Source: Pseudo-nitzschia pungens (Eukaryota > Bacillariophyta > Bacillariophyceae > Bacillariales > Bacillariaceae). From it: a stretch of DNA of 64,000 bases. Made by a program: the position numbers and the translations under genes. The notes under the pieces were generated by a model. It saw nothing but the letters and a program-made list of their open reading frames with translations. It did not search any database and was not told where the DNA came from. Positions 12,025-22,277 of the stretch are shown one piece after another; position 1 is the stretch's first letter, and the number at the start of each line of letters is the position of its first letter. The DNA is taken from positions 8,529,001 through 8,593,000 of the forward strand of contig CM074758.1 in assembly GCA_037355855.1 (NCBI GenBank). Reading direction: 5' to 3'.

Positions 12025-13888
12025 TTATTTTTTGTCTTTCGCTGGAATCTTCTGGCGCTTGCACCAGTCCACCATCTTGGGGAGACACTCCTCCGGATCT
12101 TTCCCGCGCTTGGCGAGGTCGGTTGCCTTGCGCTTGATCCGGGAAGCTTCTGGTGAATTATTTTCAGCAGTAAGAGTGTCTCCCAGGCGATCGAGGATCT
12201 CCAAGGTGGGCTGGGAGTTCTCCTGGAAGTCAGCTTTCTCATTGGCTGCTTCTCGCATGGATCGGAGGAAGGGAGGAGTATCACTCGACAATTCGCTTGG
12301 TGGAGTATCACTCGACAATTCGCTTGGTGGAGTACCACTTGACAATTCGCGTCTGCTTGGAGTACTCAACAATTTACTGGCTCCATCAGCTCCATCGATG
12401 CTGATTGGTTGTACAGAGGATCCAATCTCTCCAGATGGTGTCTCGGATAGAATCGATTTGATTGGAGAGAGAGGAAGGGGGTTCGCCGTATTGCTGTTTC
12501 GGAGGAACCTGGTCTGATCCATTGGATGTTCCTGGAGTCTGTTCCGGAAGAACCTGGAGTCTCCAGTGGGATCGAGAGTGACACCCCTCTTCTCTGCGCG
12601 CAGCTGATGGATAGTCTTTCCGTCCTTGGTGGAAGTCTCCAGTGGACCCATATCTTCCTGGAGTTTGTTTCTTGATTCTGCGCTTGCAAAAAACCGGATC
12701 GGATAGAACTTCATGGAAGGTACTCGAATGGGCGTCTCTGGCTATCTGTTCCTTTGACGCCGTTGGATTTTCCAGGTACACCTCCTTGACTTTTGAGGCG
12801 TATATATCTTCGAGGTGGTAGAGCAATGCTCTCCCATTGGTAGGGGGACGAGACTCTATCTCCTTTGGATCCACCGAATCAGCAATAGCCTTCCTTTCTG
12901 ATTCGACGAACACGATGCTGCAGTCACAGGCGCAAATACAACAATCTGCACAAACACCACTCGCGTTGAGGTTGGCACAGTTTTTGCAATGAGAACAATT
13001 GCCTCCATTTGGCATGTCCATGCAATGGATCTTGAAACAGAAGCAGCCGATCTCGCGACTCTTGATCTTCCCCTTCCGGGGCTTCTTTTCTTGTTGCTGA
13101 CGCGCTACAGAATAAGCGGCGTACCGACGCTTCTTCTTTTGGTATTCATCCTCCACCTGCTGGTTGAATTCTTCAATTTCCTTTATACTCTGGAGATGCA
13201 TGGTGTTGAAGTGCTTGCAGTTGGGACAAGGCATCGAAAGCAACAGAAATTTGTCATACTCGATGTCTTCTTGGGGTCTAACTCCATCAGATTTCTTCGC
13301 CTTTGCAATCTTTTTCTTGGCTTCTGCCCGGAGAATAGCCTCCTTCTTGGCGCGTTCCTTGTCCAGTTCAACGGAGAATTTCTCCAGGAGATCATCCAAC
13401 ATGGCGATTACTGGAATCTTGTTTCTGGTGGATCGATTGCACGCAACAAAAGATTGGTAGGATTCGTAGGCTTGAACAATGCCAACAAGCTCATCTGCCA
13501 TAAAGTCGCCGGTCCATAGTTTAGGAGAGCTCTTGCCTTTGCCTTTGCCTTTGGTGTGTTTCAAACCCTGCTGAATTTTAAGCAGAGTCATTTTTGCGTC
13601 ATTCTCTGTAAGACGCGAGAGATCGGCTTCCATAAACTCGACAATCAAGCTCTGTTTTGCTGGCTTGGGGAAGGGATCGCGCTTTTTCAAGAGCTCTCCC
13701 AATCCAGCAAAAGGTGGATCTGGAGCAACTGTTTCGATGCTGAGCAAACCACTATCGTCAGAGTCGGTATCGAGGTCTGCCAGCAGGCGTTCCCGGCGTT
13801 CCTTGACAGTGACGAGCTTGCGAGGGGCAGGTTTGGAGGCAGATTTCTTGCTGAGAGCCGAAGGGGCCTTTTTGATGAAGATAGACAT
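12025..13888 (-). CDS. Transposon-encoded cysteine-rich protein (ORF2), with one frame change
   Basis: Second gene of the element, on the strand opposite the transposase, starting at an ATG at 13888. The protein would have about 620 residues. It has a basic, charged N-terminus, then a CPNCKHF motif, then a dense cysteine cluster (CFCFKIHC ... CSHCKNC ... CADCCICACDC) that probably binds zinc and faintly resembles CXC/tesmin-type domains. The C-terminal third contains three tandem 27 bp units (12275-12355) encoding SELSSDTPP-like repeats. The reading frame changes by +1 near 12700, at a run of six T on the coding strand: upstream the frame reads ...FHEVLSDPVF, downstream FFASAESRNKLQEDMG.... 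It may be a mutation, an assembly error or genuine recoding. Function unknown; accessory DNA binding is a guess. Confidence 0.7.
12275..12355 (-). repeat. Three tandem 27 bp coding repeats in transposon ORF2
   Basis: Units begin at 12275, 12302 and 12329 and differ by a few bases. They encode a repeated nine-residue block ELSSDTPPS/ELSSGTPPS in the C-terminal part of the cysteine-rich protein. Confidence 0.85.
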
Positions 13889-14226
13889 GGTTTCAGAGCT
13901 AATTTCGAGGAGATTTCAGTGCAGTTGCAGGGGATTGTTCCAAGGTAAGTACTTTCAATCGATCGACTGAATACTGTGGTGGATTGTCGAGTCTCCGGAT
14001 CTCTCAAGAGGATTGCCGTGTTATCGATCGATTTCCCCTCTGCTGAATTCCTCTCTCCTGCTGCTTCTCAGCTGCGCTCTCTCTCCACCAATGACCCAAG
14101 ATCAACCTCCCCCATCCAAGACAGTGGCAATAATTGCAAGTGTGATACCATCTTGCTCTCGATTGTTGTTGTGGATAGAGCCACATTTTGGAAGGCCGAA
14201 GCCCGTAAAGTAAGTTGCGAACACCA

Positions 14227-14443
14227 AAAATGTGATTTTTTACAAAGATTGGAAAGGCACTCGAACAATGGGTTTCCACTAACAAAACAGCATACTATAA
14301 AGGGTTATAGGAATTTGTCTATTACAGAATAATTTTTATTTTTGGTATGTTCTCCATCCCGGCGCGTTCCATTTTGGTTGGGGAATATTCAGTTCATTTT
14401 GCGCGCAAAAGTGGACCAGTCTCAATTGTTATCGGACTCGTAG
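14227..14443 (-). repeat. Right terminal inverted repeat of the transposon
   Basis: Reverse-complement partner of 9850-10069. The arm ends at ...GGACTCGTAG followed by TA (14444-14445). It differs from the left arm by short stretches, e.g. GCGCGCAAAAGTGGACC in place of a different 15 bp or so on the left. Confidence 0.92.
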
Positions 14444-14545
14444 TAACGAAAACCGATTGAACACATTTGTGCAAATTCAAGGAAAAGGAAAGAGTACTGT
14501 CTACGTCAAGGACGAACGGAAAGTCAACCCACAAATACAACTACA

Positions 14546-15530
14546 ATGCCGTTTGCAAATCCGGGCCAGAACAATAACATGGGCCGAGTCGGTGACAATC
14601 CTGGGCCTGCCGTAAGTTTTCGACGTATTTATCGGTTGCTTTTTGTCATGCATCCCAATGGAAAGGGATCTGACGACTTATCTTTCTCTTCCTCTTTCGT
14701 TGCTCTGCTGTTGCCCACTGAATTCGCCAATATCTACAAACAAACAGGACATGTTCAATGCCCTTCCGATCAGTTACCCGCGCCTGGTTTGGTGCTACCA
14801 TTATGGTCACACTCAGCGTCAATTTTAAAATCATCAGTGGCTACCAAATGATCTGGTCCTGGGAAAATGTCACGTCCAGCCTGGAGATCTGGAGATTTCT
14901 GACACCCTTTTGTTACTGCTGGAAGATTCAGCTTCGACACACTCATTGCGTGCTACATGTTGGTCCAATTCAGCAAGCAATACGAGTCGGGAGGTCCCTT
15001 CAACACGGGTGCCGGAGGCGGGACCGCGGACTACGCCTTTTGCATCTTGCTGGGTGCGTTCTGTATGCTTGCGACGTATCCACTGATCCTTGGATTCGGG
15101 TTTCGAACTGCCTCCCGTGTTTGCCAAAAATCTGATCTACTACGTCCTCTACGTTTGGTCGAAGCGCCACCCGACCAACCAGGCCAACATTTGGGGCTTC
15201 CCGATCCAGGCCATGCATTTGCCGTTTGCCTACCTGGCACTCACGGTATTCATGGGCAACCCATACCTGGACATGCTCCACGGGTTGGTCATTGGTCACC
15301 TCTACTACTTCGCGGTAGACGTGATACCGGTTGTGTACGGAAAAGACTTCTTCCACACGCCGACCTTTTTGATCGATTACTTTGGGGTTGGCGAGTACCA
15401 GGCGCCCCCCCCAGCGGCGGCGCCTCCGGCCAACCGGGGTGGATTCGGTGGCAACAACCAGCGGCGGGCTCCCGCATCCTCCGGGGGACACGACTGGGGA
15501 TCGGGGGGCAACCGATTGGGAACGAGCTAG
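14546..15530 (+). pseudogene. DERL: Derlin (ER-associated degradation membrane protein), frameshifted
   Basis: Recognisable derlin, a rhomboid-like ER membrane protein of the ERAD retrotranslocation machinery (or its symbiont-derived plastid version in algae). Exon 1 is 14546-14611 and the intron 14612-14747. Family landmarks: NALP..SVTRAWFGATIMV, WENVTSSLEIWRFLTPF, QFSKQYESGGPF, YYVLYVWSKRHPTNQANIWG, GLVIGHLYYFAVDVIP, and a glycine/proline-rich tail ending GGNRLGTS. The frame changes three times, each equal to one extra base: at about 14769, 14920 and 15095-15101. Each reading reaches a stop unless the frame is switched, so as written it cannot make the full protein. All membrane segments are otherwise well preserved, so this is either a young pseudogene allele or a poorly polished stretch. 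The start codon is 102 bp from the transposon end. Confidence 0.85.
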
Positions 15531-15849
15531 AGACGACTTTTCTCGAAATGTTGCGCCGTGGAAATCAGGAATGTCGGCATGCGTGGAGAGAAAAGCGGGC
15601 AATCGAGCAGTCCGCAACCGCAACAAACGAACAAACAAACGAATCCTTCCGACAGTTTGCAGTGCGATGAATGCACGCAATAAGCCAACAAAACCGAGAT
15701 CGTTCCACAATTTAGATTTCAGGTCGATTGAATTATGTAGTATTGGCAAGATCTGCGTCGCATTGCAACAACGACTTATCGAAAGTTGCTAGCGTCTGAG
15801 ATGAATTTTCCATCAAACTCCCAATACCAATAGTAGTCCGCCTTTTGTA

Positions 15850-15870
15850 CTCTCTCTCTCTCTCTCTCTT
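15850..15870. repeat. CT dinucleotide microsatellite
   Basis: An uninterrupted TCTCTC run lies between the 3' ends of the converging derlin and XPC genes. Confidence 0.9.
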
Positions 15871-15877
15871 GTTGCTA

Positions 15878-18800
15878 CTAGCCTCTCCTCGTCTTCCTTC
15901 CCCGTATTCTCGCTCGAGCCGGTCCTTCGTCAGGACCCCCACCAGGAGGCGCTTCCACCGCAGCAGGATGGCCCTTTTTCCGCTTCTCTTCCTCTTCCCT
16001 CCTCAGGTGGTCCGCCATTCGCGGCGTGGGCCTCGCGGAGGAGGCACCTCAGTTGTGCTCGTGGACCACGATCCCCCGTATGGTCGGCACCCGGTGCGCC
16101 CCCGTTCCCGTTCTCAAAGCCCAGCAGGCACGGAGCATACGGCAGACCGAGGCGCTTGGCAACCCTCGCCACCTTGTACAGCTCGACGTGCACCAGACCG
16201 GGATTCAGGAGCTCCAGCTCGACATTCTTGTGCTCGTTGACGGGGATCGGGTCGTCGGGACCCACCGGGTCCGGACCCCACGGATCCGTCTGCCAGCTGC
16301 CGTAGAGGCAGCACTGCTGCGGGTCGAGAGAAGCGGAGGCTTCCTCGATCTGCCGCGCCCGAAAGCCCTCCGACCCGTCGTTGGATGCCCCGACGCCGTA
16401 CGTCTTGAGGGCCTTGAAGCCCCTGGATGCCCGGGGCTTGCGGGCCTTGGTTTTGAGCGCGGGGGTTTTCAGCTGCGAGTCCCGCACCCTGCGGCCCTCG
16501 TACAACCACCGCTTTGCCGAGAGCGCCGTCTCGACGTCCGATCGGAGGTACACCAGCTCTCCCTTGAACATGCCGCGGATCCGTTTCTTGGCGTGAGGGT
16601 GCAGCACCTCGGTCGAGTTGAGGACCGAGCGAATGACGTACAACGGGTGCTTCTTGAAGGCCGCCTTGCTGGTCGGGAGCGGCTCGTTCCGCTCGGATTC
16701 CTCGAGCTGCGATTCCTCCTGGCGGTCCACGTCCACGTCCACGTCCGCGAGCATTGCTTCGGGTCGGGGATCCTCCCCGGGATCTTCGCGCAACCGCGAA
16801 AGCGGGTGGCTTGGAGTCGCTCTCGTTCGTCGTCGTCCAGAGCAATGGCATCGGTCTTTGTTTTCCCTCGGTCTCGCAGCGACGCGGCAGCTTTGGGAGG
16901 ATCCTTGCGCCTGGCGGGTGGCTGGTGTTTGGAGTTGATGGTATCCAGCAGTTTCCGAAACCAAAGATCGGGGCGTTCCTGCCGTTGCTGCTTTTGCGCG
17001 AGACCCTTGATCCGCGATCGCGTTGAAATTGGCATTGGCATTGGCATTGGCATTGATGACACCGGCCCGCGTCATCATCTTTCGACGCTTTGGTTTGCTG
17101 GAGGGTCGCTTCTGCGCAATCCCCCTCGCTCTCATCGTTTCGACCATGCTCGAGGCGTAGCGTCGGGTCACATCGGTCAAGTCGGACGCAGCGATTGTCG
17201 TCATCCTTGACGTCATCCTTATCGTTGTTGTTGTTGGTTCCACGAGCATTCTTGCTTCGTGGAACGGACCAGTGTTCCGCGGCGAGGGCATAGGCAATCG
17301 GACGCCGCCGGTGGGGCTTGGAAGAAGCCCCCCGGCCGCTGCCGCCGCCTTGGATTTGGTACAGGGTTTCCTCCACGACCGACGGCTGGTTGGTGATTCC
17401 CGCCACCGGATCGACGTGGATCCATTGCATGCCGGCCGCGGCGTTGGAAGCTTCGCGAGAAGTAGAAGACAGTTTGGTGGCCGGGGCACCGGACGAAGGC
17501 CGGCGGCGGGAGGGAGGAGAAGCGGCGTGCTTGCAGAGAATTTCGATCCAGCAAACGTGTTTGGGAGCATGGTTGCCGCTGTCGACGACATTGTCGAACA
17601 GAGAGTCCGGGGGGTAGGTTGGGTTGCGAGGAGACGGCCTTGCCGGGGATTGGTTTTGGTTGGGTTGCGCCTACCGCCGCCGGTTTCGAGTCGTGTTTCT
17701 CGCTGTCCCTGTCGTCATCGTCGTCGTCATCGATCGAAAGGGGTGTCTCCTTTTTCCCCTTCTCGGCATTGGCCACAATCCGAAAGAACCTTGTCAGCAC
17801 CGTGTCGCTCGATGCCGCTCCCGCTCCCGCACCCGCTCCCGCCCCCGCTCCCGCAACTGTCTGCTGGTGAAAGAGGGGGTGATCGACGTCTAAATCTCTC
17901 GGAATGGGTTCCACCGCCACGACGTACCGGGCCCTCCACCCCAGCGATCGCACCATGGCCAGAAAGAGCAGCTTGGCGTCGAATGGACCAAAGCCGTGGC
18001 GATGATTGCTGTCCCCGTTCGTGTTCGCGTTCGCGTTCGAGTTCGAGCGGCGATTGCGGCGCTCCGCGAGGAAGCGGCAATGTGCCGCGAACCGGTCCGT
18101 TGCGGCACAATGGTCCGTTGGTTGCGTGTGCTTCTTCTTCGTCTTCTTCTCCTCGTCATCGTCATCGTTATCGTCATCGTCATCGTTATCGTCATCGTCA
18201 TCGTCATCGTTGTTGTTGTTGCGTTTCGTTGCTGCTCGCTTGGAGGCGCGACCGCCTCTTGGGTTGCCAGCGGCGCGCCGCCTCCCACCGCGCTTCCTCC
18301 CCGACGATTGCGACATCGACGTCGAGGATGATTGCCATGGTGATGATGATGATTGCGATTGCGACCACGGCCCACCAAAATCGACAAACCAACGCACAAA
18401 GTGCCCGACGTCGTCGGGTGTCGGGACGGCCAAGGACGACGACGACGACGAACCGTTTCCGGCATTCCACCACGCGGTCGGCACCAGGCTGTGCGCCAGC
18501 CCCAGGTGTTTTTCCGGGGAGGCCCTCCCCGAAGCGTGGCTCGCGTGGGAGATCCAGGCCAGCAGCGACGAAGCGTGGAGGTCGGCCAGGAGCCGTTGGA
18601 GTCCCGGATTGCCGCGGAGAGAATCGTGCCGAAAGACCGCCACGGAGCGCTTGCGCTTGGTTTTGGCATCGGAATTGGTATTGGCATCGGCATTTGGTGG
18701 TGGCTTTTTTCCTTGGGATTGGCTTGCGTCGCCCAGGTCGATGGTGACGGCGTTCAGTGTTGGTTGGTCGACGTCGGTTTCGTCTCGGGCATCTTCCCAG

Positions 18801-19200
18801 CCGATATCGTCATCGTCATCATCGTCGTTCTCGTATCGTTCTCGTTCTCGTTATCCTGATCATCGTGCTGATTCTTGGTCTCGGGTGCATCAAAATCGGA
18901 CGGAAACGCCATGGCCGCAAACGACGACGCGTCCATGGACGATGGCTTGCGATCGTCGTCGAAATCGTAATAATCGTCGTAGTCGTAGTCGTAGTTGTCG
19001 CCATCCTCCTCGTCGCCGTGAGCGTCGACGTCGAACTCGTTGCCAAACGCATCTCTGTTCGCAGAATCACCGATCCCACTGCTGCTGGCATCGTCTGCCG
19101 TTCCGTTCCTTGCAGGGGATTTTCCTCGCTTTACAAATTCGGTAAAGAAATCGTTGTCGTCATCACTGTCGTCGTCGTCGTCGTCGGAAGACAAATTCAT
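15878..19200 (-). pseudogene. XPC: XPC/Rad4 nucleotide-excision-repair damage sensor, multiply frameshifted
   Basis: XPC/Rad4 recognises helix-distorting lesions and starts global-genome nucleotide excision repair. Parts in order: acidic N-terminus with DDIGWEDARDE (about 18800), transglutaminase-like half with LLFLAMVRSLGWRARYVVAV and HVCWIEILCKHA ... MQWIHVDPVAGITNQPS, DVTRRYASS, PDLWFRKLLDTIN, then the BHD1-3 beta-hairpin region KKHPLYVIRSVLNSTEVLHP, CCLYGSWQTDPWGPDPVG and NVELELLNPGLVHVELYKVA. These pieces lie in all three minus frames. The frame changes near 18834, 17610 (a run of six identical bases), 17200, 17005, 16800 and 16095, mostly as one extra base. Stops also fall inside the expected C-terminal helix. 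The whole gene body is present, so this is a recent decay or an assembly-quality problem. It contains long acidic and N/A repeats from simple-sequence DNA. Confidence 0.85.
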
Positions 19201-19903
19201 TTTGGAGGACTTTTTCACTTTCGGTTTCTCGTTCACCGGAGCAGGTCTTCACGGTCACAGTTGATGCGGGTGTAATTGCCTGTGCGCGCAGGGTGGAAGG
19301 ATTCTGATATCCTGGTCGGTCACCATCGCGGTTGGAAAGGTTTCATTGTTGTCATCAGTACTGTATTGGGGATGCCACACAAACTCGAAAAGAAACATCG
19401 TGCCGCGACGAGACGAGACGAGACGAGACGAGACGAGTGCCATGGTGGTTGTCACACCGTGGTCGGAGCTCGAAGAAAGCCATCAACAAACGGTAGGAAA
19501 CAATTCGTACCGGTACGTGTCAATCTTACCGGTAATCTTAGCCTTACTCGTACTAAGAATTGCGCGCTTTTGGATGATTCGATGGGCCGCGCGAGTTGAG
19601 CGCGGTTCGAAATGATAATTTGGGGGGTTGAAAAAGTGTCATGTTGGATATTACTTCCCCCCGAAGCGATTGGAACGAGAGTTTTTTCGAAGGAGGGAGA
19701 GGAACACAAGATGAAAAAGGAGGAGAGAGAGAAGCGAGAAAACAAGCATCGCCTGAAGCCTGAAATGAACAACGAAGAAACAACGAACGAAACTGCCCAC
19801 CCATCACACCTTGATTGAACGAGTACAAAAGAATCGACACCGACTACGTGTACATATATCAATACAATACAAGACACAAATACAAGACACAAACACAAAG
19901 ACC
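19201..19903. other. Divergent intergenic region XPC / glutaredoxin
   Basis: About 700 bp between divergent genes. It holds a pentanucleotide GACGA array at about 19406-19437 and copies of the ACCGGTA/CTTACCGG words typical of this window's spacers (19508-19550). The end near XPC could include an upstream non-ATG or spliced part of that gene. No other gene seen. Confidence 0.5.
19406..19437. repeat. (GACGA)n pentanucleotide array
   Basis: About six perfect tandem GACGA units in the XPC/glutaredoxin intergenic region. Confidence 0.9.
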
Positions 19904-20866
19904 ATGCTGTCCAGAGCCTTTTCGTCCCTCGCACGCCACAAATCCTTGACCGCGGCCGCTCGATCCTTCGCCGCCTGCGCCGCCGCCAACAAGCCCGTTG
20001 CCACCGCCCCCCAGTGGTCCTCGTTCGCTGGTTCCCGCCGCTCCTTTTCCGATTCGTCCCACGACGACTTTGCTCCCCAGAAAAAGGCGGTCGCCGACGA
20101 CGTCGACGAGGCCATCGAATTGATCCAGCAGCACGTCAACGACAACCCCGTCATGCTCTACATGAAGGGAAATCCCTCCATGCCCATGTGCGGATTCTCG
20201 GCCAAGATCGTGCAGACCCTGCAGGCGGAGGGCGTCGATTTCAGCAGCGTCAACGTTCTGGACTATCCGTCCATCCGGGAGGGAGTCAAGAAGTTTGCCT
20301 CGTGGCCGACCATGTAAGTGATGCGATTCGATGGAATGGAATGGAATGCGATGGAATTGAATGGAATGCGGCTGGCATGTTATGTTATGGAATGGAATGG
20401 AATGCGATGGGATGGGATGGGATGGGATGGGACCCAACGAAAGTAACTTGGAATGGAATGGATCGGAACATTTCGAATTCGGTTTTTGCTGCGACGCGAC
20501 GCGACGTCATGCCCAAACTGGGTTGGGGTGCCGGGGATCGTTCGTCACGCTTGCTCCGAAGGAACGAGTGGAATCCAATCGAATCGAATCCATCCATCCA
20601 TTCATTTATCAGCATCAACATCAACATCAACATCAACTCACGCATTGTGTTGTTTGTTGCGCTTTTTATGGCGCGCACCACTGAACAAAATTTGAATGAA
20701 TTCAATTTCATGGTCGAACGCTTACACACACACTCACACACACAGACCGCAACTGTACATCAACGGTGAATTCATTGGTGGAAACGACATTGTGTCCGAA
20801 ATGCACGAATCCGGAGAATTAAAAGAAATCTTGGCGGAAGCAAAGGGTACCGACAAGAAGGAATAG
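19904..20866 (+). CDS. GRX5: Mitochondrial monothiol glutaredoxin, Grx5/GLRX5 type
   Basis: CGFS-class glutaredoxin that carries and transfers [2Fe-2S] clusters in mitochondrial iron-sulfur assembly. Two exons, 19904-20313 and 20746-20866, give 176 residues; the junction reads [13 protein letters not shown], with the isoleucine codon split. The CGFS active site is at residues 96-99 (MPMCGFSAK), preceded by the conserved lysine in [24 protein letters not shown] is the glutathione-binding cis-proline and GG segment. The first 45 residues are Arg/Ser/Ala-rich without acids ([14 protein letters not shown]...), a mitochondrial presequence. The 432 bp intron is crowded with GGAAT/GATGG simple repeats. 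Intact gene, in contrast to its left neighbours. Confidence 0.95.
20330..20465. repeat. GGAAT / GATGG simple repeats inside the glutaredoxin intron
   Basis: Interrupted tandem ATGGAATGGAATGCG units followed by five GATGG copies. They lie wholly within the intron of the glutaredoxin gene. Confidence 0.85.
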
Positions 20867-21743
20867 TAAATGAATGAATATCAATAAAGGAAGGAAGGAA
20901 GGAATACATCAGTTCCGTTGCGCTTTGTTCCTGGCAAGCGGCGTATCGGTTTTGTGGAAAGGCAAACAAGAATCAAAACAACAATTACCACAACAACGAA
21001 AACCGCGTAGTCTAATATAATATTATACTATGGGATTAGTATATTATTGTTGATTACATTTGCGTTTTACAATAATCGAAACGATAGGAGCGTGGGTGTA
21101 GCGTGTTTCGTAGAATGCATGGATGGATGATTCATTTTTTGGACTCTCGCCGAGGCAAGCGGTACTCACCGGTACTGCTGCGTGCGGACTGCGATGCGGA
21201 TGCCAGCGCAAGAATTTTGTGCCCCACAAGGCAGACATCGGTCGAGGTCGGGTGCCCCTCCCGCAGGTGCACACCGCCCGCGCTAGATGCTTTCCTTTTC
21301 GGATTGATTCTCGGATTGTCGCTCGCCTCGCTGTTTCTTCCGCGAACCCCGCTTGTTTTCTACGGATAGCCATCACTACTATTATTTGGAATACCAAAGC
21401 TTGCGCCAAATCGATCGATCAATCCACCGGCACGAGACGATTGATTGCGTACCTGCTGCAAGACGGAAAACAAGCCCTTCACACCACTAAGGGAGTTCCA
21501 CGATGCTTACAATGTCGAACCGTGTCTGCCCAAATAATGCAAACGACTTGTTCAACGACGAAATAGATTCCAATACCAATCCGATCCCACGCTGATAGCG
21601 ACAAATAATGAAACACTAGTGGGCTCGCTCGTTCCAGTTGTTCGCTTTTATATTATTATTATTATTGTTGTTGTTATTATTGAAACACTGCATTATTTGT
21701 ACAAAACAATACGTTTGTCGGCTGGGGCTTCCCGTTCCATCCC
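20867..21743. other. Spacer between glutaredoxin and RLP24
   Basis: Convergent 3' spacer of nearly 900 bp. A GC-rich island at about 21120-21410 stands out from AT-rich flanks and has an open frame on minus, but I recognise no product and call no gene. TAT/TTG trinucleotide runs lie at 21650-21680, close to the RLP24 3' end. Confidence 0.5.
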
Positions 21744-22277
21744 TCAATCCTCTTGCATGTTGCTGTCGTCGTTCGCCAGCTGCTTGGTCGCCGACCGCTT
21801 GCGGGCCGCAACGCGCTGCCTGGCGCTGTCGATGACGTTGCGCATGACTTGTTCCCGGTTGGCAACGGCCGGCGCCAGCAGCTCGATGGATTTCTCGATC
21901 TCGACGCGGGCCTGCTTCTTCTTCTCGGCCTTGGCGTCCTGCATTCGGTTGTCGAAGAACCGCTGTTCCCGGGCCTTCTTGATGGTTTCCACCCGCTTCA
22001 TCGCCAGGATGGTCTTGCCCATGAGGTCGCGATCGTACTTGACGGGTCGGTTGCGCCTCTTTTCGAAATCGAACGTGCTGTCGACGGCCATTTCCTTCCC
22101 GCGGGTCTTGCGGTAGGCCTTGGTCCAGGCCACCTTTCGGGGATTTCGCTTCTTGTTGAAATTCCTGTGGCACTTGGATCGGCAGAATCGGAATTGCTTG
22201 CTGTCGTTTCGCACAAAGACCATTCCGTGGCCCGGATAGCACGGCGACGAGCAGAAATAGCACTTCTCGATTCTCAT
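21744..22277 (-). CDS. RLP24: RLP24, eL24-like 60S ribosome biogenesis factor
   Basis: Nuclear pre-60S assembly factor that holds the place of ribosomal protein eL24 and recruits the AAA ATPase Drg1/AFG2 for its own release in the cytoplasm. Single exon, 177 residues. The N-terminus has the eL24-type zinc finger (C6, C9, C32, C36 in CYFC and FCRSKC), then [20 protein letters not shown], the RLP24-specific [17 protein letters not shown] and a long basic helical tail to ...DDSNMQED. The tail length and FEKRRN.PVKY motif separate it from eL24 itself. Divergent from IML1. Confidence 0.95.
   Translation of the reverse strand: MRIEKCYFCSSPCYPGHGMVFVRNDSKQFRFCRSKCHRNFNKKRNPRKVAWTKAYRKTRGKEMAVDSTFDFEKRRNRPVKYDRDLMGKTILAMKRVETIKKAREQRFFDNRMQDAKAEKKKQARVEIEKSIELLAPAVANREQVMRNVIDSARQRVAARKRSATKQLANDDSNMQED

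Larger units (their letters stand above)
9850..14443. mobile_element. 4.6 kb two-gene DNA transposon, IS630/Tc1-mariner type, long TIRs
   Basis: Complete-looking class II element of 4,594 bp. Its ends are inverted copies starting CTACGAGTCCGATAAC (9850) and ending GTTATCGGACTCGTAG (14443). Each end is followed immediately by TA (9848-9849 and 14444-14445), the target duplication expected of the Tc1/mariner-IS630 superfamily. The inverted repeats run about 220 bp and are similar but not identical, so the insertion is not very recent or the arms diverged beforehand. Two convergent genes lie inside: a DDE transposase on plus and a cysteine-rich protein on minus, separated by about 750 bp of repeats. 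The right end lies only 102 bp from the derlin start codon. Confidence 0.92.

Noticed and set aside
14546..15530. Programmed +1 frameshifting in derlin
   Set aside because: Shifts are not at stop codons or at a common slippery codon, and neighbouring genes need none; damage or consensus error is simpler.
17272..18747. 491-codon open frame on plus
   Set aside because: Opposite XPC; it is a low-complexity Arg/Ser shadow, e.g. long RHRHRYRHRHR runs.
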